This document shows positions 6,979 through 15,147 of a stretch of DNA of 20,676 nucleotides, in pieces (the first letter of the stretch is position 1; each line of letters opens with the position of its first letter). Under the pieces are notes generated by a model that ran no database searches, had not been told where the DNA came from, and saw only the letters and a list, made by a program, of their open reading frames with translations. Position numbers and translations under genes: made by a program. This stretch comes from Candidatus Pacebacteria bacterium UBA1364 (GTDB taxonomy: Bacteria > Patescibacteriota > Microgenomatia > UBA1400 > PJMF01): assembly GCA_002306345.1 (NCBI GenBank), contig DBRQ01000008.1, forward strand, positions 2,322 to 22,997. Reading direction: 5' to 3'.

Positions 6979-9918
6979 TTGATTGCTAGTATAATCAAAT
7001 TTGTGTTGCGTCGATTGATAAAAAAAACGAGTGTGGGTTTGTTTTGTTTAGTCGTATTTCTTTGGTCTACCCAAGGCGAGATTTTCGCTCAGAGCAACAA
7101 TGCAACAATTGGTGAGGCAACTAGTGACTTTACTCTGATGCCCATGTTTGTCAAAGGTAGTTCTGGTCTGCCCTACGAACAACTTTTGGACGCTATGATC
7201 ATTGACCAGGGTTATGAAGCCCACTGTGCCACTTATCAGTGGTCAATTGATAAAAGTTTGCTGGGAGCAATTGAGAAGTTTTTTAGCAGCAGTGTTCCGC
7301 CAGAAGAAAGTTTTTATCATGGTCTTAATCCAACAATTTTTGCAGGAACTGCTCCTTACATTGTTGATTTAACTAGAGCGCGCATTCCTATGTTTCGTGG
7401 TTTAGAAGACAAAGATATCACTTTAAAAAATAGTTCACTAGAAGGTATGTTTGGGGCAAATTTTCAAAGTGTACAAAATGCCTATATGTTAAATGCCTCT
7501 GGAGTCACCAAAAGACTTTTGACCTCTTATCAACAATGTTTAGTTAAAGCGCAAAATCTCATTGCCATCAAACAAATTTGTAAAGAAACAACTGATCCTT
7601 GTACCATTAATAAAAGTTACAAGTTTGATATTGCTGTTAATGAAGAAGGTGGTAGCCGAGCAATTTCCGATCTTGATAGAAACAACATCAAAGCTGATGA
7701 ACACATAGAAAATGTTTCCTTTAATATGGTTGATTTACTACAGTGGTTTCAAAACATTCGTCCAGGATTAAATGAAGATGAACTTTATTCAAAAGTTTGT
7801 GAAGATATTACTGGCGGTGACACCAGCACTGCAAGTTCTACAGATGACCCGTCAAGTGCGGATGTAACTGAAATCGCTAAGTTGAGAGAAGCCATTAATC
7901 GCATTCCTATTGATTTGGACACTTTGTATCGCCTGGCTTTTTTAGTTTTGGTGCCCATCCAAGATCCCACTCAAGATGTAGATAAATTTTATTTTTTACA
8001 AAATGATCCGCAAATAGACATGCGAGTGCACGCTCCAATTTTTATCGCTTTCAAAATTCCAGATTTCGCCACCAACAAATCTCGTATCGCCGGCAATATC
8101 GACAGTTTAGAATTAAGTAAAATGGTCATCCAGTCAGCACAGCAAAATGAAAAAGATCTGAAAGATCAGGCAGACAAAAGAACAACTATCCGTAAATTAG
8201 CCAGCGCACCAGTGAACAAAATCATTAATTGTCCCTATGATAAATGCAATCAGCCTTTAGAAAAAGCGTTGATTAACATCATCAATGCCTCTTCACCTAG
8301 TTGCACAAATGATACGCTTAAAATTGTCAGAAATACCGACGACAACACTGCTCTAACTGATTTAGCTATTAATGAACAGCAAGCCAGCGCTAGCGGTATT
8401 GAAATGATTTTTAATCAAGAAGATCTCAATTGGGAAAAAGCTGGTGATCTTTTTACTCCAGCTTCCAAAGACATGAGGGATAAATATGGATACGCCACTA
8501 GCGGTAATCGGGCTGCTGCTAACGCTTTAAAGTCTAGCTTTACTAATTTATTTGATTGGCAATTAATTGTTGATCAAGATCGTCCACCATTGGGTGAGTC
8601 AATGACGGTCAACGCTTACCTTGTTTTGCCAGTGGGAGAAAATGTTAAAGATGTTAATAAAGCTCTAAGCATTTTTTGGAGTGAAGAAGCTTTTTTTGAT
8701 ATGGTTAGTACCAATGTCATCGAGGACATGACTGACAAAAATGGCACTAGCAAAGAGGGAGCCATTCCTAAATATTACACCATGAAAGGAGCTGAATATG
8801 GTATTTCAGCCTCACAACAAATCAATCCTGAAGACGTTTGCAAATGGGAAGATATTCAAGTACCAGATGAAGATGGCAGTGGTTATCACATAGAAAGTGT
8901 CAGAACGTGCACGCATTACTCTTTTGGTTTTGGCTTTAGTGACACTGCTAGCAAAAATGCCACTTCCAGTAAAGGACAACTGCTGATTCCAGACTTCGGT
9001 TTAGGTTTTATGGTGCGTAAAATTCAACAAAAACTACGTAACACTATCAATAGTACCTATGACTACATTCTTTCTTGTCAAAGAGTAGAAGACATGTTCC
9101 TTGGTCGTTGCAAAGGAAATCCAGAGGGCGACATGGAACGGTCATTTTGCAATGGTGAGGGCTTTAAAAATATTAAAAACATTCCAGATTCTGGCTCGAT
9201 TCCCCAATTTGCTAAAGACACCTTTACCACTAGTATTGCGCCCAAAATTACTGATGAACTCATTGAAGCTTATGAATATGCTGAAAAAGAAACCGGTGTC
9301 CCCTGTGAAGTTGCAGCCGGTATTCACTGGACAGAGGGTGGCTTAAACGCCAATCAATCGCTTTTTGACGGCGGTTCTCTTCGAGGTGGCTCACTCAAAG
9401 AAGATGCCAAACAAGCCATGCAAAAACTCATTGAACAGGCTTGGCCAGGTACTTTTGATAAAAACAATATTGAATACGAGGACTTAGTGGCAGCCATTGG
9501 TGCCTACAATGGTCTTGGCAATCAAAATTGTGCTAAAGATGGCACACGCTGGAGTGAAGGTGGCAAATGTCCACCTGCATTTACCTCTGAAGATCACCCC
9601 CACCCGCTTGGTTGGATTGATGATCGTCACAGCGACATGGACTTAATTTTTTGCCTCGACTATGTCGAATTTAATTGCACCGCCGAACCAACCGAGCACA
9701 TCATTTCTGAATTAAGAAGTGACTTAAATCAAAAACAAACAGAATTTGGTTTTAGCGATGCCAGAAAAGAAGAGCTAATCACTCAAGCTAAAAGCAAATG
9801 CTATGCCAATTCAGATGTTTGTCAAAGTTTAGGTGAAGGCCGTAAATATCCTAAATATCAAAGACCTGGTTCAATTACTACCGCGATTTTACTAAATGAA
9901 TCCGGGACTGCTCAATAA
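6979..9918 (+). CDS. Large secreted protein with C-terminal lysozyme/transglycosylase-like domain
   Basis: 979 residues from the TTG at 6979, the outer limit. GTG at 7003 is a better start: it lies 7 bases after a perfect TATAAT (6990-6995) and gives a compact signal or anchor (LRRLIKK, then a hydrophobic core, then an Ala-Gln-Ser end). Residues 40 to about 745 match no family I know: acidic, Asn/Asp/Thr-rich, scattered Cys, no further membrane segment. Residues 750-900 look like a lysozyme/lytic transglycosylase domain: ETGVPCEVAAGIHWTEGG with a candidate catalytic Glu786, then AAIGAYNGLGNQNC (Tyr843-Asn844-Gly845). VirB1-type enzymes of T4SSs open peptidoglycan locally; here the enzyme would be tethered to a very large outer module. 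It is third in an operon after two pilin-like genes. Its end overlaps the convergent gene by 41 bases. The fold call is from motifs only. Confidence 0.7.
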   Translation: MIASIIKFVLRRLIKKTSVGLFCLVVFLWSTQGEIFAQSNNATIGEATSDFTLMPMFVKGSSGLPYEQLLDAMIIDQGYEAHCATYQWSIDKSLLGAIEKFFSSSVPPEESFYHGLNPTIFAGTAPYIVDLTRARIPMFRGLEDKDITLKNSSLEGMFGANFQSVQNAYMLNASGVTKRLLTSYQQCLVKAQNLIAIKQICKETTDPCTINKSYKFDIAVNEEGGSRAISDLDRNNIKADEHIENVSFNMVDLLQWFQNIRPGLNEDELYSKVCEDITGGDTSTASSTDDPSSADVTEIAKLREAINRIPIDLDTLYRLAFLVLVPIQDPTQDVDKFYFLQNDPQIDMRVHAPIFIAFKIPDFATNKSRIAGNIDSLELSKMVIQSAQQNEKDLKDQADKRTTIRKLASAPVNKIINCPYDKCNQPLEKALINIINASSPSCTNDTLKIVRNTDDNTALTDLAINEQQASASGIEMIFNQEDLNWEKAGDLFTPASKDMRDKYGYATSGNRAAANALKSSFTNLFDWQLIVDQDRPPLGESMTVNAYLVLPVGENVKDVNKALSIFWSEEAFFDMVSTNVIEDMTDKNGTSKEGAIPKYYTMKGAEYGISASQQINPEDVCKWEDIQVPDEDGSGYHIESVRTCTHYSFGFGFSDTASKNATSSKGQLLIPDFGLGFMVRKIQQKLRNTINSTYDYILSCQRVEDMFLGRCKGNPEGDMERSFCNGEGFKNIKNIPDSGSIPQFAKDTFTTSIAPKITDELIEAYEYAEKETGVPCEVAAGIHWTEGGLNANQSLFDGGSLRGGSLKEDAKQAMQKLIEQAWPGTFDKNNIEYEDLVAAIGAYNGLGNQNCAKDGTRWSEGGKCPPAFTSEDHPHPLGWIDDRHSDMDLIFCLDYVEFNCTAEPTEHIISELRSDLNQKQTEFGFSDARKEELITQAKSKCYANSDVCQSLGEGRKYPKYQRPGSITTAILLNESGTAQ
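6990..6995 (+). promoter_or_regulatory. Perfect -10 hexamer inside the annotated 5' end
   Basis: TATAAT, 7 bases before an in-frame GTG at 7003. The -35 region (6967-6972, TTTCCT) is weak. It suggests an internal leaderless promoter for the lysozyme-like gene and argues for the GTG start. Confidence 0.4.
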
Positions 9919-10741
9919 TTGTTGGTTTTTTTTGCATCATGTGTTTGGTTGACGATACTTTAATTTTTGGCGCGTTAAGTTTAAATAAGCGCACAGCTCC
10001 GAGCTTTAGTAAAGCTGCCACGGTTAAAAAAGTATTGGCGTTGAGATCGGCGGCTTGCAGGCCGCGGCTTTGATATTCAATTCCGTAAAGTAAAAGCGTA
10101 GGTAAATTGCCTTGAGCCAAAATATCTTGGCTATTTTGCTCTAAATCTTGGAGTAAATAAAAAAGCGCTTCGCAATAAGAACTAGTTGACGAAATATCCA
10201 AATTAAGATTGCCAAAATCAGGAATAAAATTATTGATTGTTACTAAGTGATTGCTGTTACTTTTATAAAGATTCTCGTAGGTAAAGTACAATTGTGCTAA
10301 ATCTTCCAAATTTTCTACCCCACATAAAATTAGCAGGTCAGCCTGGCTACCGACATAGGCAAATTCAACTTGACTGCTATCGAGTGGAGCCACTCCTTTT
10401 TTTGGCTTGATCGTTAGATAAAAACGCTTGTTCTGTTCACCAATATAGTAAGAAACATTTTCCACTTGATTTTCTTGGTAAGGAAAATTAATGAGTAAGT
10501 TTTCTTTACCTAATTCCGTCTCAATTTTTTTGCTTTCAATCAAATCGGCCAGTTCAGGTGGCAGTTTTTGTTGCAATTTCGGACTCAGCAGGCGAGTCTC
10601 AACTTTTAAAGACAAAAAAGAATAAAGACAATAACTGGCCAAAAACAAATCTAAGTCTTTAGTTTCAGGAAAAATCACCAAAATATTTTTGCTAAGCCTC
10701 AAAATTTCCTTAAATTTATCAGTTTGTGCTTGATCGATCAT
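9878..10741 (-). CDS. DHH-family-like protein with eroded metal-binding motifs (probable pseudoenzyme)
   Basis: 287 residues, soluble. The order of motifs follows DHH phosphoesterases of the NrnA/oligoribonuclease type. Motif I is present as KDLDLFLAS (Asp29-x-Asp31), matching PDGDALGS. The strand that normally ends in a ligand Asp is LLILCGVENLEDL (135-148), without it. The DHH signature is replaced: VTINNF (168-172) followed by PDFGNLNLDISSTSSYCEALF, clearly matching the IDHH...FGD.NL.D..ASSTAE stretch of the family, but Asp-His-His reads Asn-Asn-Phe. The fourth motif GI..DT reads GIEYQS (220-225). With these ligands gone, nuclease or phosphatase activity is unlikely; nucleotide binding or a structural role could remain. 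It lies tail to tail with the lysozyme-like gene (41-base overlap). A TTGACA promoter lies just upstream, with the ATG 8 bases after the -10. The homology is my own alignment by eye. Confidence 0.6.
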   Translation of the reverse strand: MIDQAQTDKFKEILRLSKNILVIFPETKDLDLFLASYCLYSFLSLKVETRLLSPKLQQKLPPELADLIESKKIETELGKENLLINFPYQENQVENVSYYIGEQNKRFYLTIKPKKGVAPLDSSQVEFAYVGSQADLLILCGVENLEDLAQLYFTYENLYKSNSNHLVTINNFIPDFGNLNLDISSTSSYCEALFYLLQDLEQNSQDILAQGNLPTLLLYGIEYQSRGLQAADLNANTFLTVAALLKLGAVRLFKLNAPKIKVSSTKHMMQKKPTIIEQSRIHLVKSR

Positions 10742-10749
10742 CTATGATT

Positions 10750-10778
10750 GTTTTAAATGGTTTTGTGAAGCTTGTCAA
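10750..10778 (-). promoter_or_regulatory. Predicted leaderless promoter of the DHH-like gene
   Basis: Perfect TTGACA (10778-10773), a 17-base spacer, and TAAAAC (10755-10750, four of six matches to TATAAT). The ATG at 10741 begins 8 bases after the -10 box, and no Shine-Dalgarno motif is present. Confidence 0.55.
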
Positions 10779-10796
10779 GAGATTTACTTTTAGCTT

Positions 10797-10825
10797 TTGC
10801 AGTTTTCTTTTATTTACTCTAAAAT
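10797..10825 (+). promoter_or_regulatory. Predicted promoter of the TrbL/VirB6-like gene
   Basis: TTGCAG (10797-10802), a 17-base spacer, and TAAAAT (10820-10825, five of six matches). Transcription would start near 10832, about ten bases before the ATG at 10842. This argues that the in-frame TTG at 10797 is part of the promoter and not a start codon. Confidence 0.45.
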
Positions 10826-10841
10826 ATATTTGTCTATATAT

Positions 10842-12524
10842 ATGATACAAAGAAAAGCGCCTCACCTATTGTTGGTTGTTTTTTTAGTTTGCTCGTGTTT
10901 TTTCATGTCAGCCAGACCAGCTAACGCAGCCGTTTCTAGTATTGGTAGTTGGATTCGAGGTATCTTTACCAACAACTCCACTACCAAAAGCGTCACTGCT
11001 TTTTCAAGTAAAAATGCAGATAAAGAAAAATTTGACGCCGAAAGTATGTCTAATATCCTCACTAATATCGGTTTGCACGCAATTGGGATGGGTGCAATCC
11101 CCAATGACGGCAGTTTAAGTCAAGCCGATCGCGCCACTTTAGAAAAAGAAATTGGGTATGGTGCGCTGGGAGATGTAAATAAAGGCATCGTGGCCCTTTA
11201 TACTCCACCAGCTAGTTCTCGTACTTATATAGCTGATCTGATGCAATCGGCTAAAATTATTCCCCAGGCTCAGGCTCAGGGACTAGGCTTTGCTTCGCTT
11301 AGTCCAATTTTAGACACTTGGAAAATGTTTCGCAATTTGGCTTATTTATTTTTTGTAGTCATTTTTCTAGTTATCGGCTTCATGATTATGTTCAGGACCA
11401 AAGTTGGCCAAGCAGCAATTACTGCTCAACAGGCTATTCCTAGTTTAATTATCGCCATGCTGGCAGTTACTTTTTCTTACGCCATTGCCGGCTTTATGAT
11501 TGATATCATGTATGTGATCATGTACATGATTGCTGGTTTTTTCTCTGAAGGTTCAGATGTTGTTTCCACAAATTTCTTTGGCTTAATTAGCCTGATGTTT
11601 CAGGGTGGAGATACTACTAAAACCGTTTTAGATACCGTTCAAGGATTTATGTCAGAAACTCTTACTAATAGCGGTTTAGCTCCATTGTTCGGGGCGGTGG
11701 CTGGTTGGATAACTGGTTTGTCCGCCACTGTCATTGTTGCCGTTGTTATTCTATTTGCCTCTTTTAAAATTTTTTTTGAATTAATTAAAACTTATGTTTC
11801 AGTTATCATCCAAATTATATTTTCCCCAATAACTTTAATGATGGGCGCCATCCCTGGCAAAAATGTTTTTAGTGGTTGGATAAGAAATCTAGCCGGAAAT
11901 TTAATTCTTTGGCCAGTGGTGCTTTTGTGTATTCTGGTACAGCGCATGTTAACTGCTTCAATACGCGCTGGTGGCACGACTGAGGCGGGGGGTTTTATGC
12001 CACCATTTTTAATTGGCCAAGGTCAGTCAGGTATCGTTCCAGTAATTGTGGGTCTTGGCGTTTTATTGATCATCCCAGACATCATGAAACAAATCAAAAA
12101 AGCCATGGGTATCGAAGAAGGAATGTTTGGAGGATTGGCTCAAGGTGCTGGCACAGCGTTGAGTGAAGCTTGGAGAGGTGGAAAGATAGAAGGCGTCCCA
12201 TTCAAATCTCCGATTGGAGCAAGAGATGTTGTTGTTGGTGCACCAAAAGCGGTGTTTGGGCTTGGGGCAAAACAAGCTAGTGAAAATATTAGTGTAACTG
12301 GCAATATATTAGGCAAGGCACCTTCTGTTGAGCAAAGTATCGGTGCTTCTGTTGGAGCTCAGGCAGTGAGCAAAGGAAATCGTCCGGCCACGCCACCAAT
12401 CGTCATGACGGCAAAAGGGAAACAAAATGCAGACATTCTCAAGGTCGAAGAAAGGGCTGAAGAACAGAAAAAAAATGCACAAGCAAGTGGTCTTTCTGGT
12501 GGAATATCTGACTTTGATAACTAA
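10842..12524 (+). CDS. TrbL/VirB6-like polytopic inner-membrane protein
   Basis: 560 residues from ATG 10842. The frame stays open to a TTG at 10797, which I reject because it overlaps the promoter. A signal sequence (about 8-27, ending in PANAA) leads into an exported region of about 135 residues. Membrane segments follow: about 165-185 (LFFVVIFLVIGFMIMF), two in 197-235, a cluster in 278-340 ending in IIFSPITLMMGAIPG, one at 350-372 and one at 397-415. The last 145 residues are soluble, charged and probably cytoplasmic. Many segments around a central hydrophobic block is the pattern of TrbL/VirB6, the channel subunit of T4SSs, and similar genes are frequent near pilin-like genes in Patescibacteria. 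No ATPase is visible here. It is a single-gene unit flanked by minus-strand genes on both sides. Confidence 0.75.
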   Translation: MIQRKAPHLLLVVFLVCSCFFMSARPANAAVSSIGSWIRGIFTNNSTTKSVTAFSSKNADKEKFDAESMSNILTNIGLHAIGMGAIPNDGSLSQADRATLEKEIGYGALGDVNKGIVALYTPPASSRTYIADLMQSAKIIPQAQAQGLGFASLSPILDTWKMFRNLAYLFFVVIFLVIGFMIMFRTKVGQAAITAQQAIPSLIIAMLAVTFSYAIAGFMIDIMYVIMYMIAGFFSEGSDVVSTNFFGLISLMFQGGDTTKTVLDTVQGFMSETLTNSGLAPLFGAVAGWITGLSATVIVAVVILFASFKIFFELIKTYVSVIIQIIFSPITLMMGAIPGKNVFSGWIRNLAGNLILWPVVLLCILVQRMLTASIRAGGTTEAGGFMPPFLIGQGQSGIVPVIVGLGVLLIIPDIMKQIKKAMGIEEGMFGGLAQGAGTALSEAWRGGKIEGVPFKSPIGARDVVVGAPKAVFGLGAKQASENISVTGNILGKAPSVEQSIGASVGAQAVSKGNRPATPPIVMTAKGKQNADILKVEERAEEQKKNAQASGLSGGISDFDN

Positions 12525-12544
12525 TTTTTAATAGATCGCCCTAG

Positions 12545-12557
12545 AGCAAAGTTTGCT
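12545..12557. terminator. Short inverted repeat between convergent genes (weak terminator candidate)
   Basis: AGCAAA-G-TTTGCT in the 37-base gap between two stop codons, with wider partial symmetry from CTAG at 12541 to CTAG at 12556-12559. At most a five-base stem with a three-base loop, and no clean T tract, so it is weak. Confidence 0.25.
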
Positions 12558-12561
12558 AGTA

Positions 12562-15036
12562 TTATTTCTTTTGCGCTTTTTTTCCCGCATCAAATACTTT
12601 ATAGGTCCAAGGCTGATCTGGGAGCATATCAATAAACCCAGTCGCTTCGTCTTTTGACCAAATACCAGTGGTCACAATTGGATAAATTTCTCTAGCCAAA
12701 GGTGGAACTCTTCCTGCCAAGATAGCTCTCAGGCTATTACCCGTACCACCTGCTGTTAATGCGGCGGCATATTCACTTGACATTAGCTCGCCTAAACACT
12801 TTTTTTCATCATCGGTATAATAAGTTTTATTCGTCGATTTTCGTAAATAATGTCTAACCGAGGCCAATAAAAATTTTTCAGTGATAAGTTTTTGCAGCAT
12901 TTTGTATTGATCACCAGAACACCCCTCAAGTCTCTCAAAATCTTGTTTTACAAAGTTGAGTTGCTTGCCAGTTACTTCTAATTCTTTGCTTAATAAGTTA
13001 GGTGTCTTTTGATTGGAAACTTCTTCATATGGATTCAATAGAAAAGATTCTTTAAAATTCATAAGAATGTATTTCTCTACTGATTTGCCTTCTGCGTTTT
13101 TTCTATAAACCCTAAGTTTTAAAAATCTATCTTCCTTGTCATACATCTCTGCTTCTTTGCGTGTATTAAACGTCATCGCATTTTCTAAAACATCTTGGAT
13201 ATTGCTTGTATCTTTATTATTCTTTTTTACTACATAGTCGCCCATCCAATAATTTATATCGTTATATAGTGCAGAAAGACTGTTACGCAAAGTCTCTGAA
13301 GGAACTTTTGTTTTAAAGTCTTCAACCAAACCTGGAGAAGATACCTCTCTCACTAAGTGATCCATTGGTAGAGGATCTTCTTTAAGAGCGTTCCAGATGC
13401 GCTTTGTATGATCAATGACTCCATCCCAATAACGACCAGGTTCGGGAGGGAGATTTTCATTAATTAAGTCAGGTAAAGTTTCTACATAAACTTTTGAATA
13501 GCCTTCCAAAAGTTTTTGTTGATTTGCATCCAAGTTGTAAGCATTTTGAGCTGCTTCATTTAAATTCTTTGTAACTACCACGTTATTCTGTTGGAGTAAT
13601 TCTAAAAGAGTCATGGACTCTTTTCTTTTCGTAATTTCGCCGGTTTTTGCATTTTTAGAAACAGATTCCACATGTATAATAAAATTAGTTAGACCACTAT
13701 CTATCAATCTATTAAAGTGCGCTATTAATAGCTTGTCATAAACACTAATGCTTCCAGATTGGAGTCCTTCATCATTCAAATATTTTAACTCTGAAGCTCC
13801 AAATCTGAACAATTTGGTCGGAATGAGCGAAGCGTATCGCTTGATATCTATGTCGCTTAGAGACCACGGCACAAATGTTGCTACAAATTTGATCGTATAA
13901 TTAACTACTAAATTTGCGCTGGCTTCAGCTTGACTTTGTTTTTTTGCCTCTTCTTCTTTGCTATCATTATCGTTTTTTGCTAAATCTGGGCTATTGTTTC
14001 TTATAAGGATGGCAATATCTTTGACTATACTTTTAGTGATGCTGTCTGCATTCGCATCTGGATGAAAGATGTTTCTTTCTGCATTATTTTTGTCAGGTTG
14101 CTGGCTAGCAGCTCTTTTTACCAAACATCTCGTAACAGCCTGCGCTAATTCACCAAAACCAAAATTACATCCAAAGGTAGCAAGTTTTTCCTCTTTACCA
14201 TCTGCCAGCAATAAATTTGAACTAAAAAAATTTTTTAAACTAATGGGCAATGGCGTACTATTGCGTAAAAAATTAAAAAATGCTTCTGAATCTCCGTTGG
14301 TTCTTGTTGCATTTATTAAAGCAGCGCTATCTTCAACAGATTTTAAAGAATTAAAGAAATATCTTAAATTCTCTCTCATTTCTGCAGATGGGAAAGTGGG
14401 TATAATATCATTAATTAAAGAGATTTTGCCCTGACGGCTGGCAACGTTATACTCAGTTTTAAACAATTTATCCCAAATCGATAACATTGGCACTTTTGCG
14501 ACACCTTCTTTCATTGCGTCTCTAGAAATATATGACATGATTGCTCTAAGATAATCAGACTCTTTCCAATTTTCCACTTCTTCTTTTTCCCACAAATCAC
14601 CCCTTATCACATTTAGTTGAAAAAATTCACGCACAAAGAGTGGAATCTCAATACCCGGTTCTTTATCTAGATCTGGAGACGAATCGACCATTTCGGGAGA
14701 TGAAAAAGAAGTGGAGGAAGCTGGAAAAAATTCAGTCTTTAACTGATTAATTATCTTTTCCGTTTCTGGTACAACATGAGGCTTTAAATCAGGAAATTCA
14801 GTAATCAAATTTTGCAAATTTTGCAAATTTTTCAAGTTATCATTTACTATTTGATTGAATCTTTCTTCAGAAAGGACACCCCCAGATGCCATTCTCTCCA
14901 AGTCGAGTGATATCTTTAATTCGCTATACTTTTTACTTAACTCCAATTGTAAAAAAGAAAGCTTACTGGCAAAATCAAACTCACTGGATTTCCCCTCTTT
15001 AGGCATTCGAGATGGATCGCTATCTGGATTTGTCAT
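12562..15036 (-). CDS. Large soluble protein of unknown function (824 residues)
   Basis: I recognise no family. The protein has no signal sequence or membrane segment, few Cys and many charged residues, and reads as mostly helical. The N-terminus is polar (PDSDPSRMPKEGKSSEF). A Lys/Glu/Gln-rich linker near 355-375 (NDNDSKEEEAKKQSQAEA) divides two larger halves. The C-terminal part contains GGTGNSLRAILAGRVPPLA and ends in a short Lys-rich tail. Its position between the TrbL-like and M23 genes suggests a cytoplasmic partner of the secretion apparatus, an inference from context only. It has its own strong promoter (15066-15094). The ATG at 15036 has no Shine-Dalgarno motif in its leader of about 23 bases. 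Stop is TAA, convergent with the TrbL-like gene. It could also be an unrelated cargo or scaffold protein. Confidence 0.8.
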   Translation of the reverse strand: MTNPDSDPSRMPKEGKSSEFDFASKLSFLQLELSKKYSELKISLDLERMASGGVLSEERFNQIVNDNLKNLQNLQNLITEFPDLKPHVVPETEKIINQLKTEFFPASSTSFSSPEMVDSSPDLDKEPGIEIPLFVREFFQLNVIRGDLWEKEEVENWKESDYLRAIMSYISRDAMKEGVAKVPMLSIWDKLFKTEYNVASRQGKISLINDIIPTFPSAEMRENLRYFFNSLKSVEDSAALINATRTNGDSEAFFNFLRNSTPLPISLKNFFSSNLLLADGKEEKLATFGCNFGFGELAQAVTRCLVKRAASQQPDKNNAERNIFHPDANADSITKSIVKDIAILIRNNSPDLAKNDNDSKEEEAKKQSQAEASANLVVNYTIKFVATFVPWSLSDIDIKRYASLIPTKLFRFGASELKYLNDEGLQSGSISVYDKLLIAHFNRLIDSGLTNFIIHVESVSKNAKTGEITKRKESMTLLELLQQNNVVVTKNLNEAAQNAYNLDANQQKLLEGYSKVYVETLPDLINENLPPEPGRYWDGVIDHTKRIWNALKEDPLPMDHLVREVSSPGLVEDFKTKVPSETLRNSLSALYNDINYWMGDYVVKKNNKDTSNIQDVLENAMTFNTRKEAEMYDKEDRFLKLRVYRKNAEGKSVEKYILMNFKESFLLNPYEEVSNQKTPNLLSKELEVTGKQLNFVKQDFERLEGCSGDQYKMLQKLITEKFLLASVRHYLRKSTNKTYYTDDEKKCLGELMSSEYAAALTAGGTGNSLRAILAGRVPPLAREIYPIVTTGIWSKDEATGFIDMLPDQPWTYKVFDAGKKAQKK

Positions 15037-15065
15037 ACAAACACATTGCTAATAAATACGTGACT

Positions 15066-15094
15066 ATTATATTTTTTTTTATAGCCTCTTGCAA
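15066..15094 (-). promoter_or_regulatory. Strong sigma70-type promoter of the 824-residue protein gene
   Basis: TTGCAA (15094-15089), a 17-base spacer containing a nine-A tract (15072-15080 on the plus strand reads T9), and a perfect TATAAT (15071-15066). Transcription would start near 15059, giving a leader of about 23 bases. Confidence 0.65.
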
Positions 15095-15113
15095 GCCGCC
15101 AGTAAGTAAGTAC

Positions 15114-15123
15114 GTCGATCGAC
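15114..15123. promoter_or_regulatory. 10-bp palindrome upstream of promoter (candidate regulator site)
   Basis: GTCGATCGAC is a perfect palindrome about 20 bases upstream of the -35 box of the promoter at 15066-15094 and next to a GTAAGTAAGTAC stretch. It could be an activator or repressor site, or part of a 3' hairpin of the upstream minus gene. Confidence 0.25.
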
Positions 15124-15147
15124 AATTTTGGTGTGAATATCAAAACT

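Noticed and set aside
10797..10841. TTG start extending the TrbL-like gene by 15 codons
   Set aside because: The stretch contains a TTGCAG/TAAAAT promoter with 17-base spacing, and ATG 10842 gives a proper signal sequence.
14069..14434. 121-codon ORF on the plus strand
   Set aside because: Antisense to the 824-residue gene and typical of a shadow of Leu/Lys-rich coding sequence.
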